From OMII01 sp947467385 (lineage in GTDB: Bacteria; Bdellovibrionota_C; UBA2361; OMII01), in assembly GCA_044360075.1 (NCBI GenBank), contig JBIKLA010000019.1, forward strand, positions 1 through 64,000: a stretch of 64,000 bases of DNA. Reading direction: 5' to 3'. The notes under the pieces are model-generated. The model was given only the letters and a program-made list of their open reading frames with translations. It was not told the origin of the DNA and did not search any database. Positions 27,292 through 36,228 of the stretch are shown one piece after another. The position numbers and the translations under genes were made by a program. Position 1 is the stretch's first letter; every line of letters begins with the position of its first letter.

Positions 27292-28671
27292 ATGGAACAT
27301 AAGCACGACGCAAAGAAAGAGGCCCCGGTAACATACGCCGAGGTTAACGACACGATCCTTAAGATGCTTGAGCCGCCGGGGACGGGCTGGTACCTGCTTC
27401 TCTTCACCTGCCTCTTCTTCCTTGCCATTGGCGCGTCGAGCTGGTTCTACCAGATGTGGAGCGGCTTCGGAGAGTCGGGCAAGAGCCACCCGATTGGCTG
27501 GGGAACGTACATTACGAACTTCGTATTCTGGGTAGGTATTGCGCACTCCGGAACCCTGATTTCGGCCGTGCTTTACCTGTTCCGCGCGGCCTTCCGCCAG
27601 CCGATCTACCGGCTTGCCGAGGCCATGACCGTCTTCGCCGTTATGACCGCCGGACTCTTTCCGATTATCCATCTTGGTCGCCCGTGGTATGCGCTGTGGC
27701 TCATGCCGTACCCGAACCAGCGCGCTCTGTGGCCGAACTTCCGCTCGCCGCTGCTGTGGGACGTGTTTGCGGTATCGACCTACTTTACGATATCGGCAAC
27801 CTTCTTCTTCGTGGGCCTCATCCCGGATATCGCGGCTGCCCGTGACCGGGCGACGACAAAGTTCCGCAAGATCCTGTACGGGGTGACGTCTCTCGGCTGG
27901 CGCAATAGCCATGTGCAGTGGAAGCACTACACGGCTGCCTACCTGATCTTCGCAGCTTTCGCGACCCCGCTCGTTGTCTCGGTTCACTCAGTGGTATCTT
28001 GGGACTTCGCAATGAGCATCGTGCCTGGCTGGCATGCCACGATCTTCCCTCCGTACTTCGTGGCGGGGGCCATCTTCTCGGGTGTGGCGATGGTGATAAC
28101 GCTCATCATCCCGCTCAGGAAGGCATTCGATCTTCAGCGCCTCATTACCCCGTTTCACTTTGACGCGATGAGCAAGCTGATCCTAATGACGTCGGGTGTG
28201 GTGACGTACTCGTACATCACCGAGTTCTACACGGCATGGTTCAGCAATAACGTTTTTGAGCGTTACCAGTTCTGGTTCCGGCCATTCGGCGAGTTCTGGC
28301 TTCCCTTCTGGGGAATGACGTTTTGCAACTGTATCTTCCCGCAGCTCCTGTGGGTGAAGTCGCTGCGCACGAACATTCCGTTCCTGTTCGTCCTTTCGAT
28401 CTTCATTAACATCGGCATGTGGCTTGAGCGCTTTAACATCATCTTTCAGTCGCTTACGCGCGAGTTCATTCCGGCCGCATGGGGCGGGTATAACTTCTCG
28501 TGGATTGAGGTTGGCATCACGGTTGGGGCCTTTGGCTGGTTCGGCATGTGGATGACGCTCTTCATCAAGTTCTTCCCATCGGTTGCCATTGTGGAGATCA
28601 AGGAGATCCTTCCGCCGCCGGTGCGCAAGGAGACAGATCACCACCACGCGGCAGTAGGAGCAGGTCACTAA
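27292..28671 (+). CDS. actC: Alternative complex III subunit ActC, NrfD/PsrC-like
   Basis: A 459-residue polytopic protein with about ten transmembrane helices, of the NrfD/PsrC quinol-binding family. The first helix follows LEPPGTGWYLLLF near residue 25. GIAHSGTLISAVLYLFR near 80 and PLVVSVHSVVSWDFA near 225 are typical conserved stretches around the quinol site. It is the principal quinol-oxidising membrane subunit in this complex. The C-terminus is His-rich (TDHHHAAVGAGH). It lies 31 bases after actB and 16 before actD. Confidence 0.95.
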   Translation: MEHKHDAKKEAPVTYAEVNDTILKMLEPPGTGWYLLLFTCLFFLAIGASSWFYQMWSGFGESGKSHPIGWGTYITNFVFWVGIAHSGTLISAVLYLFRAAFRQPIYRLAEAMTVFAVMTAGLFPIIHLGRPWYALWLMPYPNQRALWPNFRSPLLWDVFAVSTYFTISATFFFVGLIPDIAAARDRATTKFRKILYGVTSLGWRNSHVQWKHYTAAYLIFAAFATPLVVSVHSVVSWDFAMSIVPGWHATIFPPYFVAGAIFSGVAMVITLIIPLRKAFDLQRLITPFHFDAMSKLILMTSGVVTYSYITEFYTAWFSNNVFERYQFWFRPFGEFWLPFWGMTFCNCIFPQLLWVKSLRTNIPFLFVLSIFINIGMWLERFNIIFQSLTREFIPAAWGGYNFSWIEVGITVGAFGWFGMWMTLFIKFFPSVAIVEIKEILPPPVRKETDHHHAAVGAGH

Positions 28672-28687
28672 GAGGAAGGAAACGATT

Positions 28688-29206
28688 ATGGTTGAGTCAA
28701 CAAGCAGAGCAGTGGTTGGCGTCTTCACCTATATGGATGACGCCCTTGAGGCGGTAAAGAGCGCCAAGTCGGCCAATCTCGATTGGCGCATGTACTCTCC
28801 GGTTCCGCGCCATGAGATCGAGGAGGTCACGTACCCACAAAAGAGTCCGGTGCGCCTTGTTTCGTTCGCATGCGCGATCACGGGCTGTATCTGCGGCTGG
28901 GCACTTGCGATCCTCTGTTCGCTCGACTGGCCGATGCGCACGTCGGCCAAGAATATTGCGTCGATTCCGGCGTTTTTTGTTCCTGGATACGAGTGGACGA
29001 TCCTGTTCGGCGGCCTTGGTACGCTTGGCGCTATCTTGGCGTTCTGTAGGATTCCGAGCGTTGTGCGCGCGGCGGGATACGATCCGCGCTTCTCGCATGA
29101 CAAGTTCGGCGTTGTGGTCGCGTGCTCGGGGAATCAGGTAGAGGACGTCAAGAAGCGTCTTGCGTCCGCTGGTGCGGATGAGGTCGACGTTCGGGATAGT
29201 TTGTAA
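28688..29206 (+). CDS. actD: Alternative complex III subunit ActD (DUF3341)
   Basis: A 172-residue membrane subunit with two transmembrane helices (residues 58-80 and 97-118) and short soluble ends, matching the DUF3341/ActD family that packs beside ActC. It has no cofactor motif. AAGGA sits nine bases before the ATG. Its TAA overlaps an ATG at 29206 that is probably not used; the next gene likely starts at 29224. Confidence 0.92.
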   Translation: MVESTSRAVVGVFTYMDDALEAVKSAKSANLDWRMYSPVPRHEIEEVTYPQKSPVRLVSFACAITGCICGWALAILCSLDWPMRTSAKNIASIPAFFVPGYEWTILFGGLGTLGAILAFCRIPSVVRAAGYDPRFSHDKFGVVVACSGNQVEDVKKRLASAGADEVDVRDSL

Positions 29207-29223
29207 TGAGGGGTGAGGGGCTC

Positions 29224-29742
29224 ATGAGAGTTGCTCTTTTCAGAAGGTCAGCAGTTTTGGCAGGGATAGCGGCGACGCTGCTCGCTTCGGCGAACAGCTC
29301 AGCGGCGCTTCCGTTTAACGACGACATGGTGGATGTCCAGAAGCGCACGGGAGTAATCATGCGCGAGAAGGCTCCTGGCACCGTCGCGGTTGGAATGGCG
29401 GAGTACTACGTGGCGAACCGAGAGGACGCTGAGAAGCTTACGAACCCACTCCACGGCGATCCCACATCAACGGCCAACGGCAAGCGGCTCTTCACGGTCA
29501 ATTGCCAGCCGTGCCACGGTGATATCAGCAAGAAGCCGTATGCACCTGGTCCGGTTGGGGCGAAGGCGCTTCAGGTGCCGCCAGATCTTACCTCAGACAT
29601 GTACAAGACGCGGACTGAAGGGAGCATCTATGCGACCATTCATTTCGGCATCCGACTCATGCCCGCGCACGGCTGGAAGCTCTCGCCCACAGAGCACTGG
29701 GATATCGTCAACTACGTAAAGAACCAGCAGGGTTTACAATAG
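29224..29742 (+). CDS. actE: Alternative complex III subunit ActE, monohaem cytochrome c
   Basis: A 172-residue periplasmic cytochrome with one CXXCH (CQPCHG near residue 94) and a distal Met in RLMPAHGWKLS near 144. The first 24 residues form a signal or anchor segment; I see no lipobox Cys, unlike some ActE lipoproteins. ATG 29224 is preferred over 29206 because GGTGAGGGG lies just before it. It probably passes electrons from the complex to cytochrome c or directly to a cytochrome oxidase. Confidence 0.92.
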   Translation: MRVALFRRSAVLAGIAATLLASANSSAALPFNDDMVDVQKRTGVIMREKAPGTVAVGMAEYYVANREDAEKLTNPLHGDPTSTANGKRLFTVNCQPCHGDISKKPYAPGPVGAKALQVPPDLTSDMYKTRTEGSIYATIHFGIRLMPAHGWKLSPTEHWDIVNYVKNQQGLQ

Positions 29743-29757
29743 GGAAGGGAAATCAAG

Positions 29758-31038
29758 ATGTCGCACGTACACACGGTGCCAGTTAATATCGATAAGATCG
29801 TTGATGCCGGGCCGATCCCAATCAAGGCAAAGACGTACCTCAACCTATGGGCCCTGGTTTTCGTCGGAATCTTCACGTTCTGCTTCGGCCTCCTCTTCGG
29901 CGATGTCGGGACGACCTGGGGCGCTTTCTATGTAAATGCGGTCTACTTCCAGGGCTTGGCCCTTGGCGGTGTTATGACGACGGTGATCATGCAGATCGTT
30001 CGGGCCCAGTGGGGCGCGCCGATTCGCCGTATCGCCGAGGCCAATGTTGCTTACCTGCCGGTAGCGTTCTGCGCATTCCTCACGACCTACTTCGGTCGCG
30101 AGTACATCTTCTATTGGGGTCATAACCCGATGCCGGGCCGCGAGTTCTGGATGCAGCCCTGGTTCGTCTATGTGCGCTTCTCGGGTCTCTTCTTTGTATT
30201 GTACTTGCTCATGGCCCGCTTCATCGGCCTCTCCCTGCGCGGAGACATCGGCCTTGCCCGCGAGCGCGCAAAGGATAAGTCGAGTTGGGATCTCCCGATT
30301 CACCGCTACCTGCTGCGCGGCTGGAAGGGTGCTGAGCGCGAGATTCTTCCGCTTCAGAGGAAGATGTCGTACTCGGCGCCGGTTATCGTGTTCGTTTACG
30401 CCGTGACAGTTTCGCTCTTCTCGTTTGAGATGATTATGGGGCAGAACCCTACCTGGTACTCCAACTTGTTTGGGGCCTTCATCTTCGTGAGCCAGATCTA
30501 TATTGGCTGGGCCGGGCTTGCCCTCATGTCGATGTACTTCAGCCGCAAGAAGCAGGCGCTCGGTGAGCTGGTCACCGACCAGCAGTTCTGGGATCTCGGA
30601 AAGCTCAACTTTGGCTTCTGCATGCTGTGGGGCTACATGTTTTGGTCGCAGTTCCTGACGCAATGGTACGGTAACCTGCCCGAGGAGACTCAGTGGCTCA
30701 TACTCCGCACCCGTGAATTTCCGTGGAAGGGGCTGGCATGGATAGCCTTCCCGATGGCCTTCATAATCCCGTTCATCAGCCTGCTGAGCCGGGACCTCAA
30801 GAAGAACCGAGTGACGTATGCGGTTGTCTGTGTCGTTCTTATGACCGGTGTTTGGCTCGACCGCTATCTTATAATCATGCCGGAGCTCAGCCCGAACTCG
30901 ATACCCCTTGGTCTTAAGGAAATTGGTATTTTCCTTGGCTTTCTAGGTGCTTACCTGTTGTGCATCAGGAGTTTCCTGAGCAAGCACCCGTGCGTTACGG
31001 TGTCCCATCCGCTAACCCACGGCAGCAAGGAGTGGTAG
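29758..31038 (+). CDS. actF: Alternative complex III subunit ActF, NrfD-like
   Basis: A 426-residue polytopic protein with about ten helices, the second NrfD/PsrC-like subunit of the complex and paralogous to ActC. FFGLLF-type first helix near residue 32, FYVNAVYFQGLALGGVMT near 60 and FWSQFLTQWYGNLPEET near 290 fit the family. GAAGGGAA precedes the ATG. It ends the act operon. The cytochrome oxidase genes that often follow are absent; rpmF comes next after 76 bases. Confidence 0.93.
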   Translation: MSHVHTVPVNIDKIVDAGPIPIKAKTYLNLWALVFVGIFTFCFGLLFGDVGTTWGAFYVNAVYFQGLALGGVMTTVIMQIVRAQWGAPIRRIAEANVAYLPVAFCAFLTTYFGREYIFYWGHNPMPGREFWMQPWFVYVRFSGLFFVLYLLMARFIGLSLRGDIGLARERAKDKSSWDLPIHRYLLRGWKGAEREILPLQRKMSYSAPVIVFVYAVTVSLFSFEMIMGQNPTWYSNLFGAFIFVSQIYIGWAGLALMSMYFSRKKQALGELVTDQQFWDLGKLNFGFCMLWGYMFWSQFLTQWYGNLPEETQWLILRTREFPWKGLAWIAFPMAFIIPFISLLSRDLKKNRVTYAVVCVVLMTGVWLDRYLIIMPELSPNSIPLGLKEIGIFLGFLGAYLLCIRSFLSKHPCVTVSHPLTHGSKEW

Positions 31039-31114
31039 GGTTGAGTTTGGCCGCTAAAGCGTGCTACAAACTCGTCCTCCGTCATCGAGATTTTAACTGT
31101 TTTGGTTGGTAGTT

Positions 31115-31300
31115 ATGGCAGTTCCAAAGAAGCGAACCTCCCGTTCCAAGAGAAATATGCGGCGCTCTCACCACGCCCTGAAGCCTTCGTACGCGATCAT
31201 CTGCCCGAAGTGCGCTGAGCCGGTGCTTCCGCACCGCATGTGCACGAGCTGTGGTACGTACCGTGGCAAGGAGCTAAGGGCAGAGAAGGTGGCCGCTTAA
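31115..31300 (+). CDS. rpmF: 50S ribosomal protein L32
   Basis: A 61-residue ribosomal protein with the family start MAVPKKRTSRSKRNMRRSHH and a zinc-ribbon form, CPKC near residue 29 and CTSC near 42. ATG 31115 gives the standard N-terminus. It leads the lipid gene group rpmF-plsX-fabG, a common arrangement. The yceD/DUF177 gene usual upstream of rpmF is missing. Confidence 0.97.
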   Translation: MAVPKKRTSRSKRNMRRSHHALKPSYAIICPKCAEPVLPHRMCTSCGTYRGKELRAEKVAA

Positions 31301-31319
31301 GCGGTTTTAGAGACATTAC

Positions 31320-32483
31320 GTGACCTCCCAAACTGAGAGCCCGTCCAAAGCTGTGCTCCCTGTCGCGGTAGACGCTATGGGAGGAGATCACGGCCCGAAG
31401 GTGGTCGTGGAGGGCGCAATACAGGCCGCGCGCTCCTCGGGTATTCCATCCATCCTTGTGGGTGACGAACAGCAGATACGCCAGCTTCTGAGGGCGTATC
31501 CAGATGCCGCCCAGCTTCCCGTATCAGTTCACAACGCGTCGCAGGTTGTTGGCATGGATGAGAGTCCGGGCCTAGCAATCCGCGGCAAGCAGGACTCCTC
31601 AATCCGCGTCGCTTTCGAGCTTGTTGCCCAGGGAAAGGCTTCTGCAGTCGTGAGTCCTGGCAACACTGGCGCCATCATGGCCGCTGGAGTTTTCGTTGGG
31701 GGCACGCTTCCGGGCATCGCGCGTCCAGCCATCGCATCCCTCATACCAAAGGGCCTCTCGGGCACGCCGACTGTGCTGCTCGATTCAGGCGCCAATTCCG
31801 GATGCCATGCCTTTCAGCTCGTGCAGTTTGCGATTATGGGCCATCACTACGCTCAGGCGGCCCTTGGCGTGGCAAATCCGCGCACAGCGCTGCTCTCGAA
31901 CGGAACTGAGCCGTCGAAGGGCAACGACATTATTCGTGCCGCGGCGATGATGCTCTCTGAGGTCGAGGGGATTAACTTTATGGGCTACGTTGAGGGGCGC
32001 GACATAGCGCGAGACGTAGTTGACGTTGTGGTGTGCGACGGCTTTGTCGGCAACATCGTCCTTAAGGCGATGGAGGGGAGTGTGGGCCTCGTTGTCGACT
32101 CGATCAAGGCGATGGTCGAAAAGAGCCCGCGCGGCAAGTTTGGGCTGTGGCTCGCCAAGCCGGTCCTTAAGAAGGTCTTCAAGGAGAAGCTTGACCCGGC
32201 AGCCTACGGGGGAGCTCCGCTCCTGGGTCTTGGACACATCGCGATTAAGTGCCACGGGTCATCGTCCGGCCGGGCCGTTATGAATGGCATTCGGGTGGCG
32301 CAGAAGTTCGTCGATGAGTCGGTTATGGATAAGCTCAGCGCGGCGCTGGGGAGCCTTAACGTTAAGGAAGGCGCTGTAGTCGACGACAGCGGCAATGGCT
32401 GGTCCAGGGTGTTTGAGAAGAAGGAGCGCGGCCGTCGTGAGGAGCGCTCCACGAGAGGTTCATCAGGAGGAAGTAATGAGTGA
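31320..32483 (+). CDS. plsX: Phosphate acyltransferase PlsX
   Basis: Makes acyl phosphate from acyl-ACP for the first acylation of glycerol 3-phosphate. The N-terminal signature VAVDAMGGDHGP is near residue 15, with SPGNTGAIMAAG near 112 and CDGFVGNIVLKAMEG near 240. It has 387 residues; the start is GTG 31320 and the C-terminus carries an extra charged tail of about 30 residues (EKKERGRREERST). The end overlaps fabG by 8 bases. plsY is not in the window. Confidence 0.95.
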   Translation: MTSQTESPSKAVLPVAVDAMGGDHGPKVVVEGAIQAARSSGIPSILVGDEQQIRQLLRAYPDAAQLPVSVHNASQVVGMDESPGLAIRGKQDSSIRVAFELVAQGKASAVVSPGNTGAIMAAGVFVGGTLPGIARPAIASLIPKGLSGTPTVLLDSGANSGCHAFQLVQFAIMGHHYAQAALGVANPRTALLSNGTEPSKGNDIIRAAAMMLSEVEGINFMGYVEGRDIARDVVDVVVCDGFVGNIVLKAMEGSVGLVVDSIKAMVEKSPRGKFGLWLAKPVLKKVFKEKLDPAAYGGAPLLGLGHIAIKCHGSSSGRAVMNGIRVAQKFVDESVMDKLSAALGSLNVKEGAVVDDSGNGWSRVFEKKERGRREERSTRGSSGGSNE

Positions 32484-33222
32484 TTCAAAGAGAAAGATTG
32501 CGCTCGTCACGGGCGCTTCGCGCGGCATTGGCAGGTCTATCGCAACGAGCCTGGCCAAGCACGGGGCTTTCGTCATCATCAACTTCTCGTCGTCGCCGGA
32601 TGCGGCGAATGAGACACTTGCCGCTATTCGCGAGGTTGGGGGGGACGGTGAGCTGATGCAGTTTCCGGTGCAGGACAGCGCCGCGGTGGACAAGGCGTTC
32701 GACGAGATCAAGACCAAGCACGGTCAGCTCGATATTCTTGTGAACAACGCCGGAATCTCACGTGATGGGCTCCTCCTTCGCATGAAGGATGAGGATTGGA
32801 CGCAGACGCTTGCGGTAAACCTCCAGGGGGCATTCTTCTGCGGGCGCGCTGCCGCGAAGCTGATGCTCAAGTCGAGGTGGGGCCGAATTATTAATATCAG
32901 CTCCGTTGTGGGCGAGATGGGCAACGCCGGTCAAGTTCCCTATGTTGCTTCCAAAGCTGGCCTGATCGGAATGACCAAGGCGATGGCCAAGGAGCTAGCG
33001 TCGCGCAACATCACCGTCAACGCGGTGGCGCCTGGGTTTATCGAGACCGACATGACTGCGGCTCTCGACGAGAAGGTGCGCGCTGAGCACATGAAGGCGA
33101 TTCCGGTAGGGCGCTATGGCCACGCCGAGGAGGTCGCAGAGCTAGTCTCGTTCCTGTGCTCTGACTCGGCCGCTTACATCACCGGACAGACAGTCGGCAT
33201 CAACGGCGGAATGTACATGTAA
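32476..33222 (+). CDS. fabG: 3-oxoacyl-ACP reductase FabG
   Basis: The NADPH-dependent reductase of fatty-acid elongation, 248 residues. GASRGIGRS near residue 14, NNAGISRDG near 88, the Ser in INISSVVGEMGN near 140 and YVASKAG near 155 form the short-chain dehydrogenase active site. AGGAGG lies six bases before ATG 32476, and the gene overlaps the plsX stop. fabH and fabD, which usually lie between plsX and fabG, are absent. Confidence 0.96.
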   Translation: MSDSKRKIALVTGASRGIGRSIATSLAKHGAFVIINFSSSPDAANETLAAIREVGGDGELMQFPVQDSAAVDKAFDEIKTKHGQLDILVNNAGISRDGLLLRMKDEDWTQTLAVNLQGAFFCGRAAAKLMLKSRWGRIINISSVVGEMGNAGQVPYVASKAGLIGMTKAMAKELASRNITVNAVAPGFIETDMTAALDEKVRAEHMKAIPVGRYGHAEEVAELVSFLCSDSAAYITGQTVGINGGMYM

Positions 33223-33250
33223 GGAGTGCCTGCTGCGCAAGCAGCGGGTG

Positions 33251-34153
33251 CTACGAGCGCGGCTCTGTAGCCCTAAAGAAATCGTGCCAAGCAACGAGCT
33301 GTCGCTCGCGCAGGTTAGGAAGATCGACCCCAGCCGTCCGGGCGAGGTCGCTCTGTTGGCGCAGGTCGCGGCAGGTCTCGTACAGCCGGCTGCACTCGGG
33401 CGAAAGCGGCCGAATTCGCCGACCTTCGCTGAGCTGGCGCTCGATGCGCTCTTCGCGCTTCTGGAAATAAAAGCGTGATGCCGTAAAGAGCGGCTGAGGG
33501 CTACCAAACATGGTGGGGTCCCACGACTGCGTGCGCTCGTTCCACTTGCAGTCTAGCCCATGATCCAAGAGTCGCTCGGTCAGGCGCTGAGGTGGTCGCT
33601 CATCGCGGCGCGCTGTAGGTGCGATAACGCCGCCCTCACGCAGGAACTGCTCTGCCTGCTCCAGGCGCGCGGCGAATTCGTCTGCTGGTGAGAGTCGAGG
33701 AGTGCTTAATTGGCCCGCTGGCTGCCTTTCTGGGGCCGCCTGTGGTCGGTAGGCGTCGGTGAAGTATCCGGAGAAGTTTTTTTGTTCCCTTTCGGCTCTC
33801 TCGACGCCATTCTTTAGGATGGTAACGGCTTCTTGCACCTTAACGAGCTCGCTCTGTGAGGCCGCAATAATGCCTCCGGTGAAGGCGAAGTGATTCGCCT
33901 CGGGGGCAACGAATGCGCGCTGGACTATCTCCCGAGCGGCCTGCGAGAGGCTCCCTAACTCGACCTGCTTGCTGCGCTCGATAAGGCTCGATAGGCCCTG
34001 GCCAACGCGGTTAAGGTCCGCATCCGGCGCGAGCCCAAGGGAGGGCGCAATCGCCGACAGCTCAAAGCGCTGGGGGTTGTAAACATGCTCTCGCGCTGCG
34101 TTGTTGCTTTGTCTTGCTGCCATGTGGATGTCTCGAAGGGGATATGGTGCCAT
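33251..34153 (-). CDS. Hypothetical protein inserted between fabG and acpP
   Basis: A 300-residue soluble protein that I do not recognise. It has no signal peptide or transmembrane helix. Residues 40-150 are helical with charged heptad-like stretches (QEAVTILKNGVERAEREQ), residues 150-190 are Pro/Arg-rich, and the C-terminal third has an aromatic region (WNERTQSWDPTMFG, ASRFYFQKREER) and two Cys. The composition is that of a real protein. It runs against its neighbours and splits the usual fabG-acpP pair. ATG 34153 has no clear ribosome-binding site; ATG 34123 (MAARQSNN) is an alternative. Confidence 0.65.
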   Translation of the reverse strand: MAPYPLRDIHMAARQSNNAAREHVYNPQRFELSAIAPSLGLAPDADLNRVGQGLSSLIERSKQVELGSLSQAAREIVQRAFVAPEANHFAFTGGIIAASQSELVKVQEAVTILKNGVERAEREQKNFSGYFTDAYRPQAAPERQPAGQLSTPRLSPADEFAARLEQAEQFLREGGVIAPTARRDERPPQRLTERLLDHGLDCKWNERTQSWDPTMFGSPQPLFTASRFYFQKREERIERQLSEGRRIRPLSPECSRLYETCRDLRQQSDLARTAGVDLPNLRERQLVAWHDFFRATEPRS

Positions 34154-34581
34154 AACCGCTGTGGCAGCTCATCTTTTCGGCCTGCAAAGCGGGTTTTTTT
34201 CGTCTTGCTGTCAGTTTTAGGCGGGTTCCAAGAGGCGCCGACAAGAGGGGTTGCGCGAGAAAAAGGATCCAAACATGGCCTAACTATCTATTATTACGTC
34301 ATTCGGAGCTAGTTAGGGCTCAACCTCTTGACTATTGGTGCCAGCTCTAATTAGATCGGGGGCGATTCGACGTACGGAGTTAAGAGTCCTTCAAAAGAGG
34401 CTCTTCTGAGGTCGGTGGCGCTCGCGAAAAAACGAGGCTGTCGTCCCCAAAAGAGATAAAGGGTGGAGGACTCCCCTGGTCTTAAACAGGCTGGGGGCGG
34501 TAGAGAGCGCTATCTTCGCTCGCAACACGACCGTGTCGAGTCGGCGAAAACTAGTAACGAACCAATTAGGAGATCGGTTTC
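34154..34581. other. Gene-free region upstream of acpP
   Basis: 428 bases with no supported gene. It includes an A+T-rich stretch at 34280-34320, a possible promoter near 34328, an imperfect hairpin AAGAG/CTCTT at about 34381-34405, and a long 5' leader to acpP. No tRNA cloverleaf or known RNA family could be recognised. Confidence 0.45.
34328..34356 (+). promoter_or_regulatory. Possible promoter for acpP
   Basis: TTGACT at 34328-34333 matches a sigma-70 -35 box in five of six bases. TTAGAT at 34351-34356 follows after 17 bases but matches the -10 consensus in only three. It would give a leader of about 220 bases before acpP. Weak evidence. Confidence 0.25.
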
Positions 34582-34827
34582 ATGGCTACACCTGAGGAGA
34601 TTGCAGAGCGCGTTAAGGCTATCATCGTAGACCAGCTTGGCGTGAACCTTGAGGAGGTTACCCCTCAGGCTTCGTTCATCGAGGACCTCGGAGCTGACTC
34701 TCTCGACATCGTTGAGCTCATCATGGCTCTCGAGGAAGAGTACGAGATGGAGATCCCAGACGAGGATGCCGAGAAGATCCAGACCGTAGAGGATGTCACG
34801 AAGTACATCCAGTCGAAGAAGAAGTAA
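34582..34827 (+). CDS. acpP: Acyl carrier protein
   Basis: The 81-residue carrier of growing fatty-acid chains. The phosphopantetheine Ser sits in GADSLDIVELIM near residue 38. The protein is strongly acidic, as usual, with a C-terminal QSKKK. AGGAGA precedes the ATG. It has its own downstream terminator and no fabF follows, so it appears to be transcribed alone. Confidence 0.97.
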   Translation: MATPEEIAERVKAIIVDQLGVNLEEVTPQASFIEDLGADSLDIVELIMALEEEYEMEIPDEDAEKIQTVEDVTKYIQSKKK

Positions 34828-34883
34828 TGTTCGGCTGCATCCAGATTCTCGCTCTCAAAAAGGCGCGAATTTGATATGCTAAC

Positions 34884-34908
34884 AGGGACCCTCCGGGGTC
34901 CCTTTTTT
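34884..34908 (+). terminator. Rho-independent terminator after acpP
   Basis: A perfect 8-bp stem (AGGGACCC, 34884-34891; GGGTCCCT, 34896-34903) with a TCCG loop, followed by a run of six Ts from 34903. It ends acpP transcription and separates it from glyA. Confidence 0.92.
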
Positions 34909-34931
34909 GTCTTATAAAGTCAGAGTTTTCT

Positions 34932-36215
34932 ATGTCCGTAACAAGCCCATCCTACGAAGCCCGTTCCAAGAAGCTGCGTGACGTTGACCCGGAGGTGTTC
35001 AGCCTCATCCAACGAGAAACCGAGCGCCAAGAGTACGGGCTCGAGATGATCCCGAGCGAAAACTTCGTGAGTGAGGCGGTGCTTGAGGCGATGGGCTCAG
35101 TGCTCACCAATAAGTACGCGGAGGGCCAGCCGGGGAAGCGCTACTACGGCGGATGCCACGTTGTTGATGAGGTCGAGAACCTTGCAAGCGCGCGCTGCTG
35201 CGAGCTGTTCGGATCTGAGTTTGCCAACATGCAGCCGCACTCGGGCGTGCAAGCGAACCAGGCTGTGTTTGAGGCGTTCCTCAAGCCCGGAGACACGTTC
35301 ATGGGTCTCAGGCTCGATCAGGGAGGGCATCTCTCTCACGGCAGCCCAGTAAACTTCTCGGGCATGCACTACAAGGTTGTGGGCTATGGCGTCCGTGAGT
35401 CTGACTGCACGATCGACCCGGATGAGGTTCTGACACTTGCGCGCCAGCACAAGCCAAAGATGATCATCGCCGGCGCGTCGGCGTACTCCCGAAAGTTTGA
35501 CTGGAAGGTGTTCCGCGAGGCGGCAGACGAGGTGGGAGCAATCTTGCTCGCTGACATCGCGCATTATGCCGGACTCGTCGCGGGAGGGGCATACCCATCC
35601 CCGGTGCCCTATGCGGACATCGTCACGACGACGACCCACAAGACCCTGCGTGGCCCCCGCTCGGGCATGGTTATGGGGCGTGCGGCGCACCAGAAGAAGA
35701 TTAACAAGGCGATATTTCCTGGACTACAGGGAGGCCCGCACATGCACACGATTGCGGCCAAGGCGGTCATGTTTAAGGAGGCGCTGGCCCCCGACTTCAA
35801 GCGCTACTCGGCGCAGGTCGTCGACAACGCCAGGGCGCTGGCCAGCGCGCTCATGAAGGGTGGCCTCAAGATCGTCTCGGGGGGTACGGACAGTCACCTC
35901 ATGCTGGTTGACCTGCGCCCAATCGGGGTAACCGGAAAGGCGGGTGAGGAGACGCTCGACAAGGTCGGCATCACCGCCAACAAGAACAGCATTCCTTTTG
36001 ACCCGCAGCCGTTCACGATCTGCAGCGGTGTGCGCCTCGGAACACCTGCGCTCACGACGCGCGGCATGGGAACCAAGGAGATGGAGCAGATAGCGTCCTT
36101 CATTATCGAGGCGCTCCAGAATGTTGAAAACGAGGCTCGTCTCAGGGCCGTAAGCGAGGGGGTGCAGGAGTTGAGCAAGAAGTTCCCTCTCTACAGGCAC
36201 CGCCTTATTTCGTAA
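34932..36215 (+). CDS. glyA: Serine hydroxymethyltransferase
   Basis: A PLP enzyme of 427 residues that interconverts serine and glycine and supplies one-carbon units as 5,10-methylene-THF. EMIPSENFVS near residue 39, GKRYYGGCHVVDEVE near 61 and the PLP Lys in TTTHKTLRGPRSG near 237 are intact. It starts 24 bases after the acpP terminator with only a weak ribosome-binding site, so its promoter is probably in or before the terminator region. It begins the group glyA-nrdR-ribBA-nusB. Confidence 0.97.
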   Translation: MSVTSPSYEARSKKLRDVDPEVFSLIQRETERQEYGLEMIPSENFVSEAVLEAMGSVLTNKYAEGQPGKRYYGGCHVVDEVENLASARCCELFGSEFANMQPHSGVQANQAVFEAFLKPGDTFMGLRLDQGGHLSHGSPVNFSGMHYKVVGYGVRESDCTIDPDEVLTLARQHKPKMIIAGASAYSRKFDWKVFREAADEVGAILLADIAHYAGLVAGGAYPSPVPYADIVTTTTHKTLRGPRSGMVMGRAAHQKKINKAIFPGLQGGPHMHTIAAKAVMFKEALAPDFKRYSAQVVDNARALASALMKGGLKIVSGGTDSHLMLVDLRPIGVTGKAGEETLDKVGITANKNSIPFDPQPFTICSGVRLGTPALTTRGMGTKEMEQIASFIIEALQNVENEARLRAVSEGVQELSKKFPLYRHRLIS

Positions 36216-36228
36216 GAGGGTAGCGAGC

